A stretch of DNA of 64,000 bases from Streptomyces sp. NRRL S-337. Lineage in GTDB: Bacteria; Actinomycetota; Actinomycetes; Streptomycetales; Streptomycetaceae. Made by a program: the position numbers and the translations under genes. Numbering within the stretch: the first letter of the stretch is position 1; every line of letters starts with the position of its first letter. The notes beneath the pieces were generated by a model that saw nothing but the letters and a program-made list of their open reading frames with translations, was not told where the DNA came from and did no database searches. The DNA lies in NCBI RefSeq assembly GCF_000720175.1, contig NZ_JOIX01000025.1:1-64000 (forward strand). The letters run 5' to 3'. Of this stretch, positions 8,297 through 16,998 are shown in pieces.

Positions 8297-9113
8297 GCGC
8301 GGCGAGTTCGGGGAGTCTGGCGGCGGTCGCCGCGTCGGCGGGCAGGCAGGAAACCAGGGTGACGCCCGGTGCGTCCACGGCCGCGAGCTTGACGTAGTCG
8401 AAGGTCAGCCGGCCCAGTGACGGATGGTCGAACTCCCTGCGCGCCGGCCGGAAGTCCGCCACGTCATGGGTGGCCCACCAGGCCCTGAACTCCTCGCTGC
8501 GGGCGCGCAGTTCGCCGGTCAGCCGGCGGAATTCCGGGTCGCCGGGGTGCCGGTCGGCGCTGGCGCGGTACTGCTCCAGCAGAGCCCTGGCCTGGCCGTC
8601 CCAGTCGGTCAGGAGCGTACGGATGCCGGGCCGGGTGAACACCAGGCGCAGCAGGTTGCGTTCCGCGGCGTCCCAGTGGGCGGGGTCGCCGATGAGACCG
8701 GCCTCGGCGCGGTTCCAGGCCAGCAGGTCCCAGTTGGGCGCGAGCAGGTACGCGGGGTGCGGGTCGAGCGCGTCCACCAGGCGCTGCAGTTCCGGCCCGC
8801 CGGGGTGGTCGCCGGCCGGCTCGGGCAGCGGCTGCCCGGCCAGGGCGAACAGGTGGCGGGTCTCGGCGGCGGACAGCCGCAGCGCCCGGGCCAGGCTGTG
8901 CAGCACCTGACGGCTCACGCTGATGTCCCTGGCCTGTTCGAGCCAGGTGTACCAGGTGACGCTGACGCCCGAGAGGACGGCGACCTCCTCGCGGCGCAGC
9001 CCGGGCGTACGGCGGCGGGGGCCCGCCGGGAGTCCGGCGTCGGCGGGCGGGACCCGTTCGCGTCGCGAGCGGAGGAACTCCGCCAGCACCCGGCGCCGTT
9101 CCCGGTCGGCCAT
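8241..9113 (-). CDS. Helix-turn-helix regulator, MmyB-like
   Basis: 290 residues. ATG 9113 is chosen for its GGGAGAGGG site; longer in-frame starts would extend into the divergent promoter. An XRE-type HTH fills residues ~1-75 (RRRTPGLRREEVAVLSGVSVTWYTWLEQ is the classic MmyB-type helix region). The C-terminal ligand-binding-like domain includes AYLLAPNWDLLAWNRAEA. Members of this family often control a divergent dehydrogenase or exporter gene. Here the divergent neighbour is the MFS exporter, which is its probable target. Its 3' end overlaps the P450 gene. Confidence 0.9.
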   Translation of the reverse strand: MADRERRRVLAEFLRSRRERVPPADAGLPAGPRRRTPGLRREEVAVLSGVSVTWYTWLEQARDISVSRQVLHSLARALRLSAAETRHLFALAGQPLPEPAGDHPGGPELQRLVDALDPHPAYLLAPNWDLLAWNRAEAGLIGDPAHWDAAERNLLRLVFTRPGIRTLLTDWDGQARALLEQYRASADRHPGDPEFRRLTGELRARSEEFRAWWATHDVADFRPARREFDHPSLGRLTFDYVKLAAVDAPGVTLVSCLPADAATAARLPELAALSPAGDPRPTGGAAAAGT

Positions 9114-9276
9114 CGGATCCCTCTCCCCCGCGCACCGTGCCGTGCGCCCACCGTTTCCCCGTACGCGGCCCCGGGCGCCGAAGCCCTGAGGTGGTCGTTC
9201 GGTCGACACCGGTACCGCTGCCACCAGGATAAATCGCCTCTGTATGGCTCCTGCTGCCCGGGCCAGGGTCGCAGGC

Positions 9277-10758
9277 ATGACTCCTCTCCGACCGCCGACC
9301 GATCCGGCACCTGCCTCGCCCGCCGCCGCTGCCCCGCACACCGCGGCGGCCTGCCCGCCCGCTCCGTGGCGGGCCCTGTCCGTCGTCCTCACCGGCGTCT
9401 TCATGGCCGTGCTCGACACCTTCATCGTGCTGGTGGCGGCGCCCGCCATCCAGGACGATCTGCGCGCCTCGGACGCCGATGTGCAGCTGATCCTGGCGGG
9501 CTATCAACTCACCTACGCCGTCGCGCTGATCACCGGTGCCCGCCTCGGCGACCGGTTCGGCCGCCGGCGCTGTTTCCTCATCGGGATGGGCGTCTTCACC
9601 CTGGCGTCGGTGGGCTGCGCGGCCGCGCCCGGGGCCGGCGCGCTGATCGCGGCCCGGCTCGTCCAGGGGCTCGGGGCCGCGGTGATGTTCCCGCAGGTCT
9701 TCTCGACGATCCAGGTGCTGCTGCCGCCGGAGCGGCGGGCCCGGGCCTTCGGCGTGCTGGGGGCCGTGATCGGCGCGGCGGGGGTGGCCGGCCAGCTGCT
9801 GGGCGGAGTCCTGCTCTCCGCCGACCTGTTCGGCGCGTCCTGGCGGCCGATCTTCTGGGTCAACGTTCCCGTCGGGCTGGTGACGCTGGCCCTCGCGGCG
9901 GTCCTCCTGCCCGAGTCGCGGGCGCCCGAGGGCCGCCGGCTGGACCTGGCGGGCGTGGCGGTGCTGACCGTGGCGCTGTTCCTCCTGGTCGTGCCCGTGG
10001 TGGAGGGCCGAGAGGCCGGGTGGCCCGCCTGGGCGTGGGTCAGCCTGGCCGCGGGGGTGCTCGCCCTGGTCGGCTTCGTCGCCGTGGAACGCCGGGTCGA
10101 GGCGCGCGGCCGGTCCCCGCTGGTACGGCCGGGGCTGCTGCGTGAGCGGGCCTTCGCGATCGGGATGGTGCTGGTCCTCCTGGCCTACTTCGGGATCAAC
10201 TCGTTCTTCCTGGTGCTGTCCGTGACCGTGCAGGACGGGCTGGGGCTGGACGCGCTGGGCGCCGGGGTGTTCTACCTGCCGTTCGCCGCGGGCTTCTTCA
10301 CCGGGAGCCTGGTGGCGGGGCGCCTGGCGCGGTACAGGAAGCGGCTGTTGCAGGCCGGGGCGCTGGTCCTGGGGCTCGGCCACGCGGTGTCGCTCGGTGT
10401 CGTCGGGCTCGCCGGCCAGGCGCTGACGGCCCGGTCGCTGGCCCTGCCGCTGCTCGTCGTGGGCCTGGGGAACGGGGTGCTGGTGACTCCGCTGCTCAAC
10501 GCCGTGCTCGCCCGCATCCGGCCGGCGGAGATCGGGATGGCCTCCGGTGTGCTCTCCACCGGCCAGCAGATCGGCGGCTCGGTCGGGGTCGCGCTGGTCG
10601 GCGTCCTGTTCTACGGGACGCTGGGCCACGCCGCACGCCACGACGTCGGCGCCTACGGGCACGCCCTGATGGCGGCGCTGCTCTTCGACCTCGCCCTGGC
10701 CGTGGCCCTCTCGCTGCTGCTGCGGGTCCTGCCGGACCCGGCGCCGGCCGGCCGGTGA
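9277..10758 (+). CDS. MFS drug exporter (EmrB/QacA, DHA2-like)
   Basis: 493 residues with about 14 hydrophobic segments after an Ala/Pro-rich N-terminus. Motif C/A features are visible: FMAVLDTFIVLVAAPAIQDDL, the GARLGDRFGRRRCF loop between helices 2 and 3, and RLVQGLGAAVMFPQ. ATG 9277 is preferred over the in-frame ATG at 9244, although neither has a strong ribosome site. It exports a small hydrophobic compound by proton antiport; the substrate is not predictable. It is probably controlled by the divergent MmyB-like regulator. Confidence 0.9.
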   Translation: MTPLRPPTDPAPASPAAAAPHTAAACPPAPWRALSVVLTGVFMAVLDTFIVLVAAPAIQDDLRASDADVQLILAGYQLTYAVALITGARLGDRFGRRRCFLIGMGVFTLASVGCAAAPGAGALIAARLVQGLGAAVMFPQVFSTIQVLLPPERRARAFGVLGAVIGAAGVAGQLLGGVLLSADLFGASWRPIFWVNVPVGLVTLALAAVLLPESRAPEGRRLDLAGVAVLTVALFLLVVPVVEGREAGWPAWAWVSLAAGVLALVGFVAVERRVEARGRSPLVRPGLLRERAFAIGMVLVLLAYFGINSFFLVLSVTVQDGLGLDALGAGVFYLPFAAGFFTGSLVAGRLARYRKRLLQAGALVLGLGHAVSLGVVGLAGQALTARSLALPLLVVGLGNGVLVTPLLNAVLARIRPAEIGMASGVLSTGQQIGGSVGVALVGVLFYGTLGHAARHDVGAYGHALMAALLFDLALAVALSLLLRVLPDPAPAGR

Positions 10759-10775
10759 GCCGGGGCCCGGCCGGC
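10747..10775. terminator. GC-rich hairpin at the end of the MFS gene
   Basis: GCCGGCCGG at 10747-10755 pairs with 10767-10775, giving a 9-bp stem and an 11-nt loop that contains the MFS stop codon. It lies between convergent genes (MFS and GNAT) and could stop transcription from both sides. There is no T-tract, which is common for Streptomyces terminators. Confidence 0.4.
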
Positions 10776-10798
10776 GGCGGTGTCCGCGGCGTCCCGGG

Positions 10799-11560
10799 TC
10801 AGTGCGTGACGAGGCGGGCGGACACGCAGGGGTCCTCGTTGCGGTAGCCGAGGCGGGTGTAGAGCCGGTCGGCCGGCGCGTTGTCGGCGAGCTGCCACAG
10901 CGTGCAGAAGCCGTACCGGCGCACCGCGTACCGGGTCAGCCACGCGGTCAGTGCCGCACCGAGGCCCTGGCCGCGCTGCGCGGCGTCGGTGGCGACCGAG
11001 GCCATGAGCGGGGCGCCGGTGTCCCGCAGGCTGCTCAGGGCGCCGCAGGCCACGAGGTTGCCGTCCGCGTCGCGGATGCCCGCCCACAGGCTGACGGCAC
11101 AGGAGCCGGGTCCGGTGGAGTGGGCCGGGCTGTGCACCCCGAGGAAGGCGAGCAGTTCGTCGTGGTGGGTCTCGTCGAGCGTGACCACCCGCTCCTCCGC
11201 GCGCTGGACGGGCGGTTCCTGAAGGGTCCAGCGGAAGTCCCACTCGACGACGTCGGTCACCGGGAGGTGGCGGCCGACCAGGGCCTCCGTGCCGCGCGGG
11301 CCGGTGAACTCCCGCACCCGGTCGGGCAGGCCGAGCGCGGCGCGCAGGACCAGTCCGGCCGCGGCCTGTGGTCCGCCGACGCTCCACACGTGCCCGCGGG
11401 TGTCGTCGAGCCAGGCCACGGCGCCGTCGCCGGACCAGCCGGGCCGGCCGGCCGGTCGCTGCCGCGCGGCGCCGAACCGCAGCAGGGCGGAACCGGTCCG
11501 GTGTTCCAGGCCCTGGTCGAACAGATCGGTGGCCCGGGGGACGAGGGTCGTTGCCAGCAT
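10799..11560 (-). CDS. GNAT family N-acetyltransferase
   Basis: 253 residues starting MLATTLVPRATDLFDQGLEH. The C-terminal half is a GNAT fold. Motif A is recognisable as ASVATDAAQRGQGLGAALTA (the Q/RxxGxG/A acetyl-CoA pyrophosphate loop), followed by NAPADRLYTRLGYRNED, the family's C-terminal strand and helix. The N-terminal half is probably a degenerate second GNAT fold. The substrate is unknown. The upstream in-frame extension to 11698 is rejected because of its Arg/Pro-rich composition. Confidence 0.85.
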   Translation of the reverse strand: MLATTLVPRATDLFDQGLEHRTGSALLRFGAARQRPAGRPGWSGDGAVAWLDDTRGHVWSVGGPQAAAGLVLRAALGLPDRVREFTGPRGTEALVGRHLPVTDVVEWDFRWTLQEPPVQRAEERVVTLDETHHDELLAFLGVHSPAHSTGPGSCAVSLWAGIRDADGNLVACGALSSLRDTGAPLMASVATDAAQRGQGLGAALTAWLTRYAVRRYGFCTLWQLADNAPADRLYTRLGYRNEDPCVSARLVTH

Positions 11561-11755
11561 CGCTCTCAGGGGGACGTACGGACACGGGAAGGCGGCGGCG
11601 CCGCTGCGCGCGCGGGGCGCGGTCGGAGCCGTCCGTGAGGTGGGGGGATCCCGGCGGCGGCAGCGCACGGAGGCGGGCCCGGCCGACCGGACGGCCACTC
11701 TCGCACACCGCCCCGGGCCCGACGCAAATCCACCTCCGCGCCGGGCCGCGGGCGG

Positions 11756-14518
11756 TCAGCGCAGGGCCAGTTCCGCCCAGATGATCTTGCCTTCGGCGGT
11801 GTAACGGGTGCCCCAGCGCCCTGCCATCCGGGCGACGAGGAAGAGCCCGCGGCCGCCCTCGTCCTCGCCCGCGGCGAACCGGAGATGCGGCGCGGTACTG
11901 CTGGTGTCGGAGACCTCGCAGATCAGCGTGCGGTCGTACAGCAGGCGGACGCCGATCGGGCCGGAGGCGTAGACGATGGCGTTGGTGACCAGCTCGCTGA
12001 GGATGAGCTCGGTGGTGAAGACCTCCTCCTCCAGGCCCCACTCCAGGAGTTGCCGGGTGAGGTTCGCCCGGGCCTCGGCGACCGCCGCGGGCTCGGCGGG
12101 GACCTCCCACTCGGCGATGCGGTCGGGCGGCAGCAGGCGGGTGCGCGCCACGAGGAGGGCGATGTCGTCGCGCTGCCGGTCGGGGAGCAGCGCGCCGAGT
12201 ACGGCCTCGCAGGTCTCCTGCGGCGTCCGGTCGCGGTGCGCCAGGGCCGTGGCGAGCTGGTGCATGCCGGTGTCGATGTCGTGGTTGCGGTCCTCCACCA
12301 GGCCGTCGGTGTAGAGGACCAGGTTGCTGCCCTCGGGCAACAGCAGCTCCACCGATTCGAAGGGCAGGCCGCCGACGCCGAGCGGCGGGCTGGCCGGGAG
12401 GTCCGGGTACGCGACGGTGCCGTCGGGGTGGACGAGGGCGGGCGGGAGGTGGCCGGCCCGAGCCAGCGCGCAGCGGCCGGAGGACGGGTCGTAGATGGCG
12501 TAGAGGCAGGTGGCGCCGGCGACCGTGGCCTCGTCGTTCGCCGCGATGGCCTCCTCGTCGATGCGGTTGACCAGCTCGTCCAGGAAGCCGAGGAGCTCGT
12601 CGGGCGGCAGGTCGAGGGTGGAGAAGTTCTGCACCGCGGTACGCAGCCGGCCCATGGTCGCCGCGGCGTGCAGCCCGTGCCCGACGACGTCCCCGACGAC
12701 CAGCGCGACCCGGGCGCCGGGCAGCGGGATGACGTCGAACCAGTCGCCGCCCACCCCGGTCTGTGCGGGCAGGTAGCGGTGGGCGAGGTCGAGGGCGCTC
12801 TGTTCGGGCAGCCCGCGCGGCAGCAGGCTCTCCTGCAGGGTGACGGCCATGGCGTGCTCGCGGGTGAAGCGGCGCGCGTTGTCGATGCACACGGCGGCCC
12901 GGGCCGCCATCTCCTCGGCCAGCGACAGCTCGCCCTCCTCGAAGGGCCGCTCCCGGGAGCGCCAGAAGTTGACGATCCCCATCCGGACGCCGCGGGCCTG
13001 GAGCGGAACGGTGATCAGGGATTCGCAGCCGTGGCTCATGACCAGTTCCAGCCGCCCGGGGTCGTCGGGGTACCAGTCGCCGGCGGCCCGCACATCGGGC
13101 ACGAGCACGGACTGGCCGTTGACGAATCCGGTGGCCATCGGGGTGAGCGAGAGGTAGGTGTGCACCTCGCCCGGCCGGTAGAGGGGGTGGTCGTCGCGGA
13201 TCCCGGTGACCGCCACCCGGCGCAGCTCGGGCGCCTCGCGGTACGAGCCCACCGGTGGCTCCCCGCCGCTCAGCACGGGTTCGGCCAGGTCGACGCTGGC
13301 GTAGTCGGCGAACCACCGCACGGCGACCTGGGTCAGCTCCTCGGCGGTGCGCCGTACGTCGAGGGTGGTGCCGATGGCCACGCTGGCCTCGTACAGCAGC
13401 CGCAGCCGGCTCTGGGTGACCTCCGCCTTCCCCGCGAGGGCGAGCAGGTCGGTGGAGTCCCGCAGCGTGGCGACGCTGCCGGGCGGCCCGCCCTGACGGT
13501 CGGTGGACCGGATGTTCAGCGCGAGCAGCCGGTCGTTGACCGGCAGCACCTCGTCGGAGATCGCCCGCCCGGACGTCAGCAGCTCGGCGATCTTGGAATC
13601 GAGGCCGAGACCGGCGAGGCATTGCCCCTCGGCGTCGGCGGGCAGGCCCAGCAGCTTCTGGGCCTCGTCGTTCGCCAGCAGGACCCGCCCGTCCGCGTCG
13701 AGGATCAGTACGCCCTCGCGCACGGCGTGCAGCACCGCGTCGTGGTGCTCGTACATCCGGGTCATCTCCGCCGGGCCGAGCCCCCGGGTCTGGCGCCGCA
13801 GCCGGCGGCTGACCAGTGCGGTGCCGGCCGTGGTGAGGGCGAGCGCGGCGCCGCCGGCACCGATGACGACGGGCAGCTGACGGTCGACGGCGCTGCTGAC
13901 CCGGCTGACCCGCATGCCGGAGCTCACCAGGGCCACCACCTTGCCCTTGGCGTCCTTCACCGGGACCGTTGCCTGCACCTCGTGGCCGAGCGGCCCGTAG
14001 ACGCTCTCGATGGTGGTGCGGCCGGCGAGGGACGGCTTGATGTTGCCGACGAACTTCTTGCCGATCCGGTTGGGGATCGGGTGGGTGAAGCGGATCCCCT
14101 TGCGGTCCAGGACGACGATGAAGTCCACGCCGCCGCGCTTGCGGGCGTCCTCGGTCAGCGGCTGGAGCACCGCGCTCGCGCCCGGATGGCCCTTCTGCAC
14201 CACGGCGGGCAGGCCGGGGGCGTGCGCGAAGGACTCGGCGGAGGCGAGCGAACGGTCCCGCGCGCCCTGGAACCGGTCGCTGCGCGCCTGGACCAGCAGG
14301 GTGATCACCGCGGCCACGACGAGCAGCAGCACGATCAGCACCTGCAGCAGGAACATCTGACCGGCGACGCTGTGGACGTCCACCAGGGCGCGCAGGCGCT
14401 GGATCAGCGGCTTCGGCGGGCCGCCGTCCCGCGCCCGCCGGCCGTTGCCGCCCGGGCTCCGACCGGTGTGCCTGCGCGTCGGAGCGAACCACGGAAAGCG
14501 GCCGGAAAATCGGGCCAT
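11756..14518 (-). CDS. Sensor phosphatase: extracellular sensor, PAS, GAF, SpoIIE and HATPase domains
   Basis: 920 residues. A TM helix near residues 52-75 (FLLQVLIVLLLVVAAVITLL), an extracellular CitA-like sensor of ~120 residues (DFIVVLDRKGIRFTHPIPNRIGKKF), and a second TM near 215. PAS follows (HDAVLHAVREGVLILDADGRV), then a GAF domain. The SpoIIE/PP2C domain has its aspartates in GGDWFDVIPLPG, VVGDVVGHGLHA, LYTDGLVEDR and RDDIALLVA. The last 130 residues are an RsbW-like kinase domain (N-box ELVTNAIVYA, G-box EDEGGRGLFLVARM). It therefore has both phosphatase and anti-sigma kinase modules, as expected for a stress partner-switching integrator. No STAS or sigma gene is adjacent. Confidence 0.93.
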   Translation of the reverse strand: MARFSGRFPWFAPTRRHTGRSPGGNGRRARDGGPPKPLIQRLRALVDVHSVAGQMFLLQVLIVLLLVVAAVITLLVQARSDRFQGARDRSLASAESFAHAPGLPAVVQKGHPGASAVLQPLTEDARKRGGVDFIVVLDRKGIRFTHPIPNRIGKKFVGNIKPSLAGRTTIESVYGPLGHEVQATVPVKDAKGKVVALVSSGMRVSRVSSAVDRQLPVVIGAGGAALALTTAGTALVSRRLRRQTRGLGPAEMTRMYEHHDAVLHAVREGVLILDADGRVLLANDEAQKLLGLPADAEGQCLAGLGLDSKIAELLTSGRAISDEVLPVNDRLLALNIRSTDRQGGPPGSVATLRDSTDLLALAGKAEVTQSRLRLLYEASVAIGTTLDVRRTAEELTQVAVRWFADYASVDLAEPVLSGGEPPVGSYREAPELRRVAVTGIRDDHPLYRPGEVHTYLSLTPMATGFVNGQSVLVPDVRAAGDWYPDDPGRLELVMSHGCESLITVPLQARGVRMGIVNFWRSRERPFEEGELSLAEEMAARAAVCIDNARRFTREHAMAVTLQESLLPRGLPEQSALDLAHRYLPAQTGVGGDWFDVIPLPGARVALVVGDVVGHGLHAAATMGRLRTAVQNFSTLDLPPDELLGFLDELVNRIDEEAIAANDEATVAGATCLYAIYDPSSGRCALARAGHLPPALVHPDGTVAYPDLPASPPLGVGGLPFESVELLLPEGSNLVLYTDGLVEDRNHDIDTGMHQLATALAHRDRTPQETCEAVLGALLPDRQRDDIALLVARTRLLPPDRIAEWEVPAEPAAVAEARANLTRQLLEWGLEEEVFTTELILSELVTNAIVYASGPIGVRLLYDRTLICEVSDTSSTAPHLRFAAGEDEGGRGLFLVARMAGRWGTRYTAEGKIIWAELALR

Positions 14519-14635
14519 GTTCCATGTGTACCTCGCGCACCGAGGTGGCCGGTACGCACCACGCTGAGGTATCGCATGACTGTACGGCGGTGACCGGGCC
14601 CGCGCGGCGGTGTTTCCGGGGCCCGGCCGCCGCGC

Positions 14636-15559
14636 TCAGCCCGCCAGCTCGCCCAGGAATTCCCAGGTACGGCGCCGGTCCGCGGCCCCGGCGAGCTCCG
14701 TTCCGGAGAAGACGACCTCCGTCGCCCCGGCGTCCCGATAGCGCTGGACCTCCGCCGCGACCGTCCGCTCGTCGCCGATCACGGCCACGTCGGCGGCCCG
14801 CTTCCCGCCGGAGAGCCCGATGACCCGCGCGTAGGACGGAATCTGCTCGTAGAAGGCGAGCTGCTCGGTGAACGTCCGGCGCACCGCGTCGGCGTCGTCG
14901 GTGACCAGGCCGGGCACCAGCGCCACGATCCGGGGCGCGGGCCGGCCGGCGGCCTCGGCCGCGGCGGTGACGGCCGGGACGATGTGCTCGGCCAGCGCCC
15001 GGGGCCCGGCGAGGTACGGCAGGATCCCGTCGGCCAGCTCACCGCTCACCCGCAGGGCCTGGGGGCCCATCGCGGCGACGAGCAGCGGCACCCCCGCCTC
15101 GGCGCCCGGCACCCGCGCGGGGATCGGGGTGGCGGCGGTCAGCAGCTCGCCGTGGAAGTCGGCGGTGCCGGTCCCGGTCAGCTGGCGCAGCGCGGTGAGG
15201 AATTCCCGCAGCCGGGCGACCGGCCGTTCGAAGGGGAGGCCGAAGCCGGACTCGGTGAGGAGCTTGGTGCCGAGGGCGAGTCCGAGGTGGTAGCGGCCGT
15301 GCGTGGCGGCCTGGGCGGTCAGCGCCTGGCTGGAGACGACCAGCGGGTGGCGTCCGAAGACGGGGATCGCGGAGGTGCCCACCTGAAGCTCCGGGACCTC
15401 GCGCCCGACGATCGCGGCGAGCTGGGGCGAGTCCGCCCCGAAGGTCTGGCCGAACCATGCGGACCGCAGCCCCGCGGCCGCCGCCTCCGCGGCGAGCCGC
15501 ACGGTGGCGTCGATCTGGTTGTCGGGGCCGGTCGCGTTGAGTACTACTCCCACAGTCAT
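14636..15559 (-). CDS. LLM-class flavin/F420-dependent oxidoreductase
   Basis: 307 residues starting MTVGVVLNATGPDNQIDATV. It is a luciferase-like TIM barrel: GLRSAWFGQTFG, the sheet-helix HGRYHLGLALGTKL, and the phosphate-binding PLLVAAMGPQALRVSGELADG. It resembles the F420-dependent class common in actinobacteria; the substrate is unknown. An alternative ATG 11 codons upstream (15592) is possible, and neither start has ideal spacing from AAGGGA. It is a single-gene unit. Confidence 0.87.
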   Translation of the reverse strand: MTVGVVLNATGPDNQIDATVRLAAEAAAAGLRSAWFGQTFGADSPQLAAIVGREVPELQVGTSAIPVFGRHPLVVSSQALTAQAATHGRYHLGLALGTKLLTESGFGLPFERPVARLREFLTALRQLTGTGTADFHGELLTAATPIPARVPGAEAGVPLLVAAMGPQALRVSGELADGILPYLAGPRALAEHIVPAVTAAAEAAGRPAPRIVALVPGLVTDDADAVRRTFTEQLAFYEQIPSYARVIGLSGGKRAADVAVIGDERTVAAEVQRYRDAGATEVVFSGTELAGAADRRRTWEFLGELAG

Positions 15560-15831
15560 GTCCCTTGCAACAAAAGGGAGTTGACCGGTCATTCCGGTGC
15601 GGGCGTAACGGCTTCTTGTCGGCTGTGTGAACTCTTTTGGGGTGGGGGCGGGGGGGCGTGGCGGCGCGGGTGTGTGTGGGCGCGGGTGCGTGGGGGCGCG
15701 GCTGGGGGCGTGACCCGCGGGGGTACGTGGCTGGTGAGGTGTGTGGCCGGCGGGGTGGGCGTGGCCGAGACGGCTGCGTGGCCGACCGAGGGGGCTAAGT
15801 GCGGGGGGGGCTCAGGCGGCGGTCGAGGGGG
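15560..15831. other. G-rich intergenic stretch
   Basis: The plus strand is extremely G-rich, with runs such as GGTGGGGGCGGGGGGGCGTGG near 15641-15662 and several GGGCGTG-type repeats. These could form G-quadruplexes. No plausible gene was seen. It separates the oxidoreductase and XdhC-like genes. Confidence 0.5.
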
Positions 15832-15862
15832 CTACGTGCGGGGACTCAGGCGGCGGTCGAGC
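15787..15862. repeat. Tandem duplication spanning the stop codon of the XdhC-like gene
   Basis: CGAGGGGGCTAAGTGCGGGG at 15787 recurs as a near copy at 15824. CTCAGGCGGCGGTCGAG follows each (15811 and 15845). The period is 34-37 bp depending on a G-run length difference. The TAG stop (complement of 15832-15834) lies in the second copy, and a matching CTA is present in the first. Confidence 0.75.
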
Positions 15863-16998
15863 CGGCCGGGCCCGGGCGGGTCGGCGGGGTCGCGGTGGAT
15901 CGGGGTTCCGGAGCCGGTCAGCGGCCGGCCCGTACCGCCGCGACGGGCCGCGACGATCTCGGCGGCGATGGACAGGGCGGTCTCCTCGGGCGTACGGGCG
16001 CCGAGGTCGAGGCCGATCGGTGAGTGCAGCCGGGCCAGCTCGCGGTCGGTGAGGCCGGCCTCGCGCAGTCTTCGGTCGCGGTCGTCGTGGGTGCGGCGGG
16101 ACCCCATCGCGCCGACGAACGCGACCGGCAGGCGCAGCGCCACCTCCAGCAGGGGGATGTCGAACTTGGCGTCGTGGGTCAGCACGCACAGGGCCGTACG
16201 GCCGTCGGTCGCGGTGCGCCGGAGGTAGCGGTGCGGCCAGTCGACCACGATCTCGTCGGCCTCGGGGAAGCGGGCCCGGGTGGCGAAGACGGGGCGGGCG
16301 TCGCAGACGGTGACGTGGTAGCCGAGGAACTTGCCGGTGCGCACCAGGGCCGCGGCGAAGTCGACCGCACCGAAGACGATCATGCGGGGCGGCGGTACGT
16401 TCGCCTCGACGAACAGCGTCAGATCCGCCTCGCAGCGGGTGCCGCCCGCCGAGACGTCGAAGCTTCCGGTGCGTCCCGCGTCGAGGAGGGCGCGGGACTC
16501 GCCCCGTGCCGTCCGGTCCAGATCCGGCCCGCCGCCGAGACCGCCTTCGTGGGAGCCGTCCGGGCGGACGAGCAGCGCCCGGCCGAGGAGGTCGGCCGGG
16601 CCCCGGATCACCCGGGCCAGGGCCGCCGCCTCTCCGCGGGCGGCGGCCGCCAGCGCGGCGGCGAGCACCGGCCGGTCCGGGGCGTCGGCGGTCACCGGAG
16701 TGACCAGGACGTCGATCGTTCCGCCGCAGGTCAGGCCGACCGCGAAGGCGTCCTCGGCGCTGTAGCCGAAGCGTTCGCGGACGGTCGTGCCGTCCTGCAG
16801 CGCCTGGGCGCACAGGTCGTAGACGGCCGCCTCCACGCAGCCGCCGGAGACCGACCCGATCGCCGTGCCCCGGCTGTCGACGGCGAGGGCGGCGCCGGGG
16901 CTGCGCGGGGCGCTGCCGCCGACGCCCACGACCGTGGCGACGGCGAACTCCCGGCCCTCCTCGGTCCACCGGTTCAGTTCATCGGCGATGTCCAGCAT
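15832..16998 (-). CDS. XdhC/CoxI-like molybdenum cofactor maturation factor
   Basis: 388 residues. ATG 16998 follows GGGAGAGCGGG. The N-terminal XdhC/CoxI domain has GSAPRSPGAALAV, SVSGGCVE and LTCGGTIDV. The C-terminal Rossmann domain contains MIVFGAVDFAAALVRTGKFL, FVGAMGSRR and GLDLGARTPEETALSIAAEI. Such proteins bind and sulfurate MoCo and insert it into xanthine dehydrogenase-family enzymes. The gene overlaps the end of the molybdenum subunit gene by 20 bp, so it is the last gene of that operon and its likely client is PaoC. Some homologues are called PaoD. Confidence 0.9.
   Translation of the reverse strand: MLDIADELNRWTEEGREFAVATVVGVGGSAPRSPGAALAVDSRGTAIGSVSGGCVEAAVYDLCAQALQDGTTVRERFGYSAEDAFAVGLTCGGTIDVLVTPVTADAPDRPVLAAALAAAARGEAAALARVIRGPADLLGRALLVRPDGSHEGGLGGGPDLDRTARGESRALLDAGRTGSFDVSAGGTRCEADLTLFVEANVPPPRMIVFGAVDFAAALVRTGKFLGYHVTVCDARPVFATRARFPEADEIVVDWPHRYLRRTATDGRTALCVLTHDAKFDIPLLEVALRLPVAFVGAMGSRRTHDDRDRRLREAGLTDRELARLHSPIGLDLGARTPEETALSIAAEIVAARRGGTGRPLTGSGTPIHRDPADPPGPGRLDRRLSPRT

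Noticed and set aside
10653..14540. 1295-codon minus-strand frame
   Set aside because: Shadow running over two real genes (GNAT and sensor phosphatase) in another frame.
11885..14593. 902-codon plus-strand frame
   Set aside because: Antisense to the sensor phosphatase, whose domains and catalytic residues are clear.
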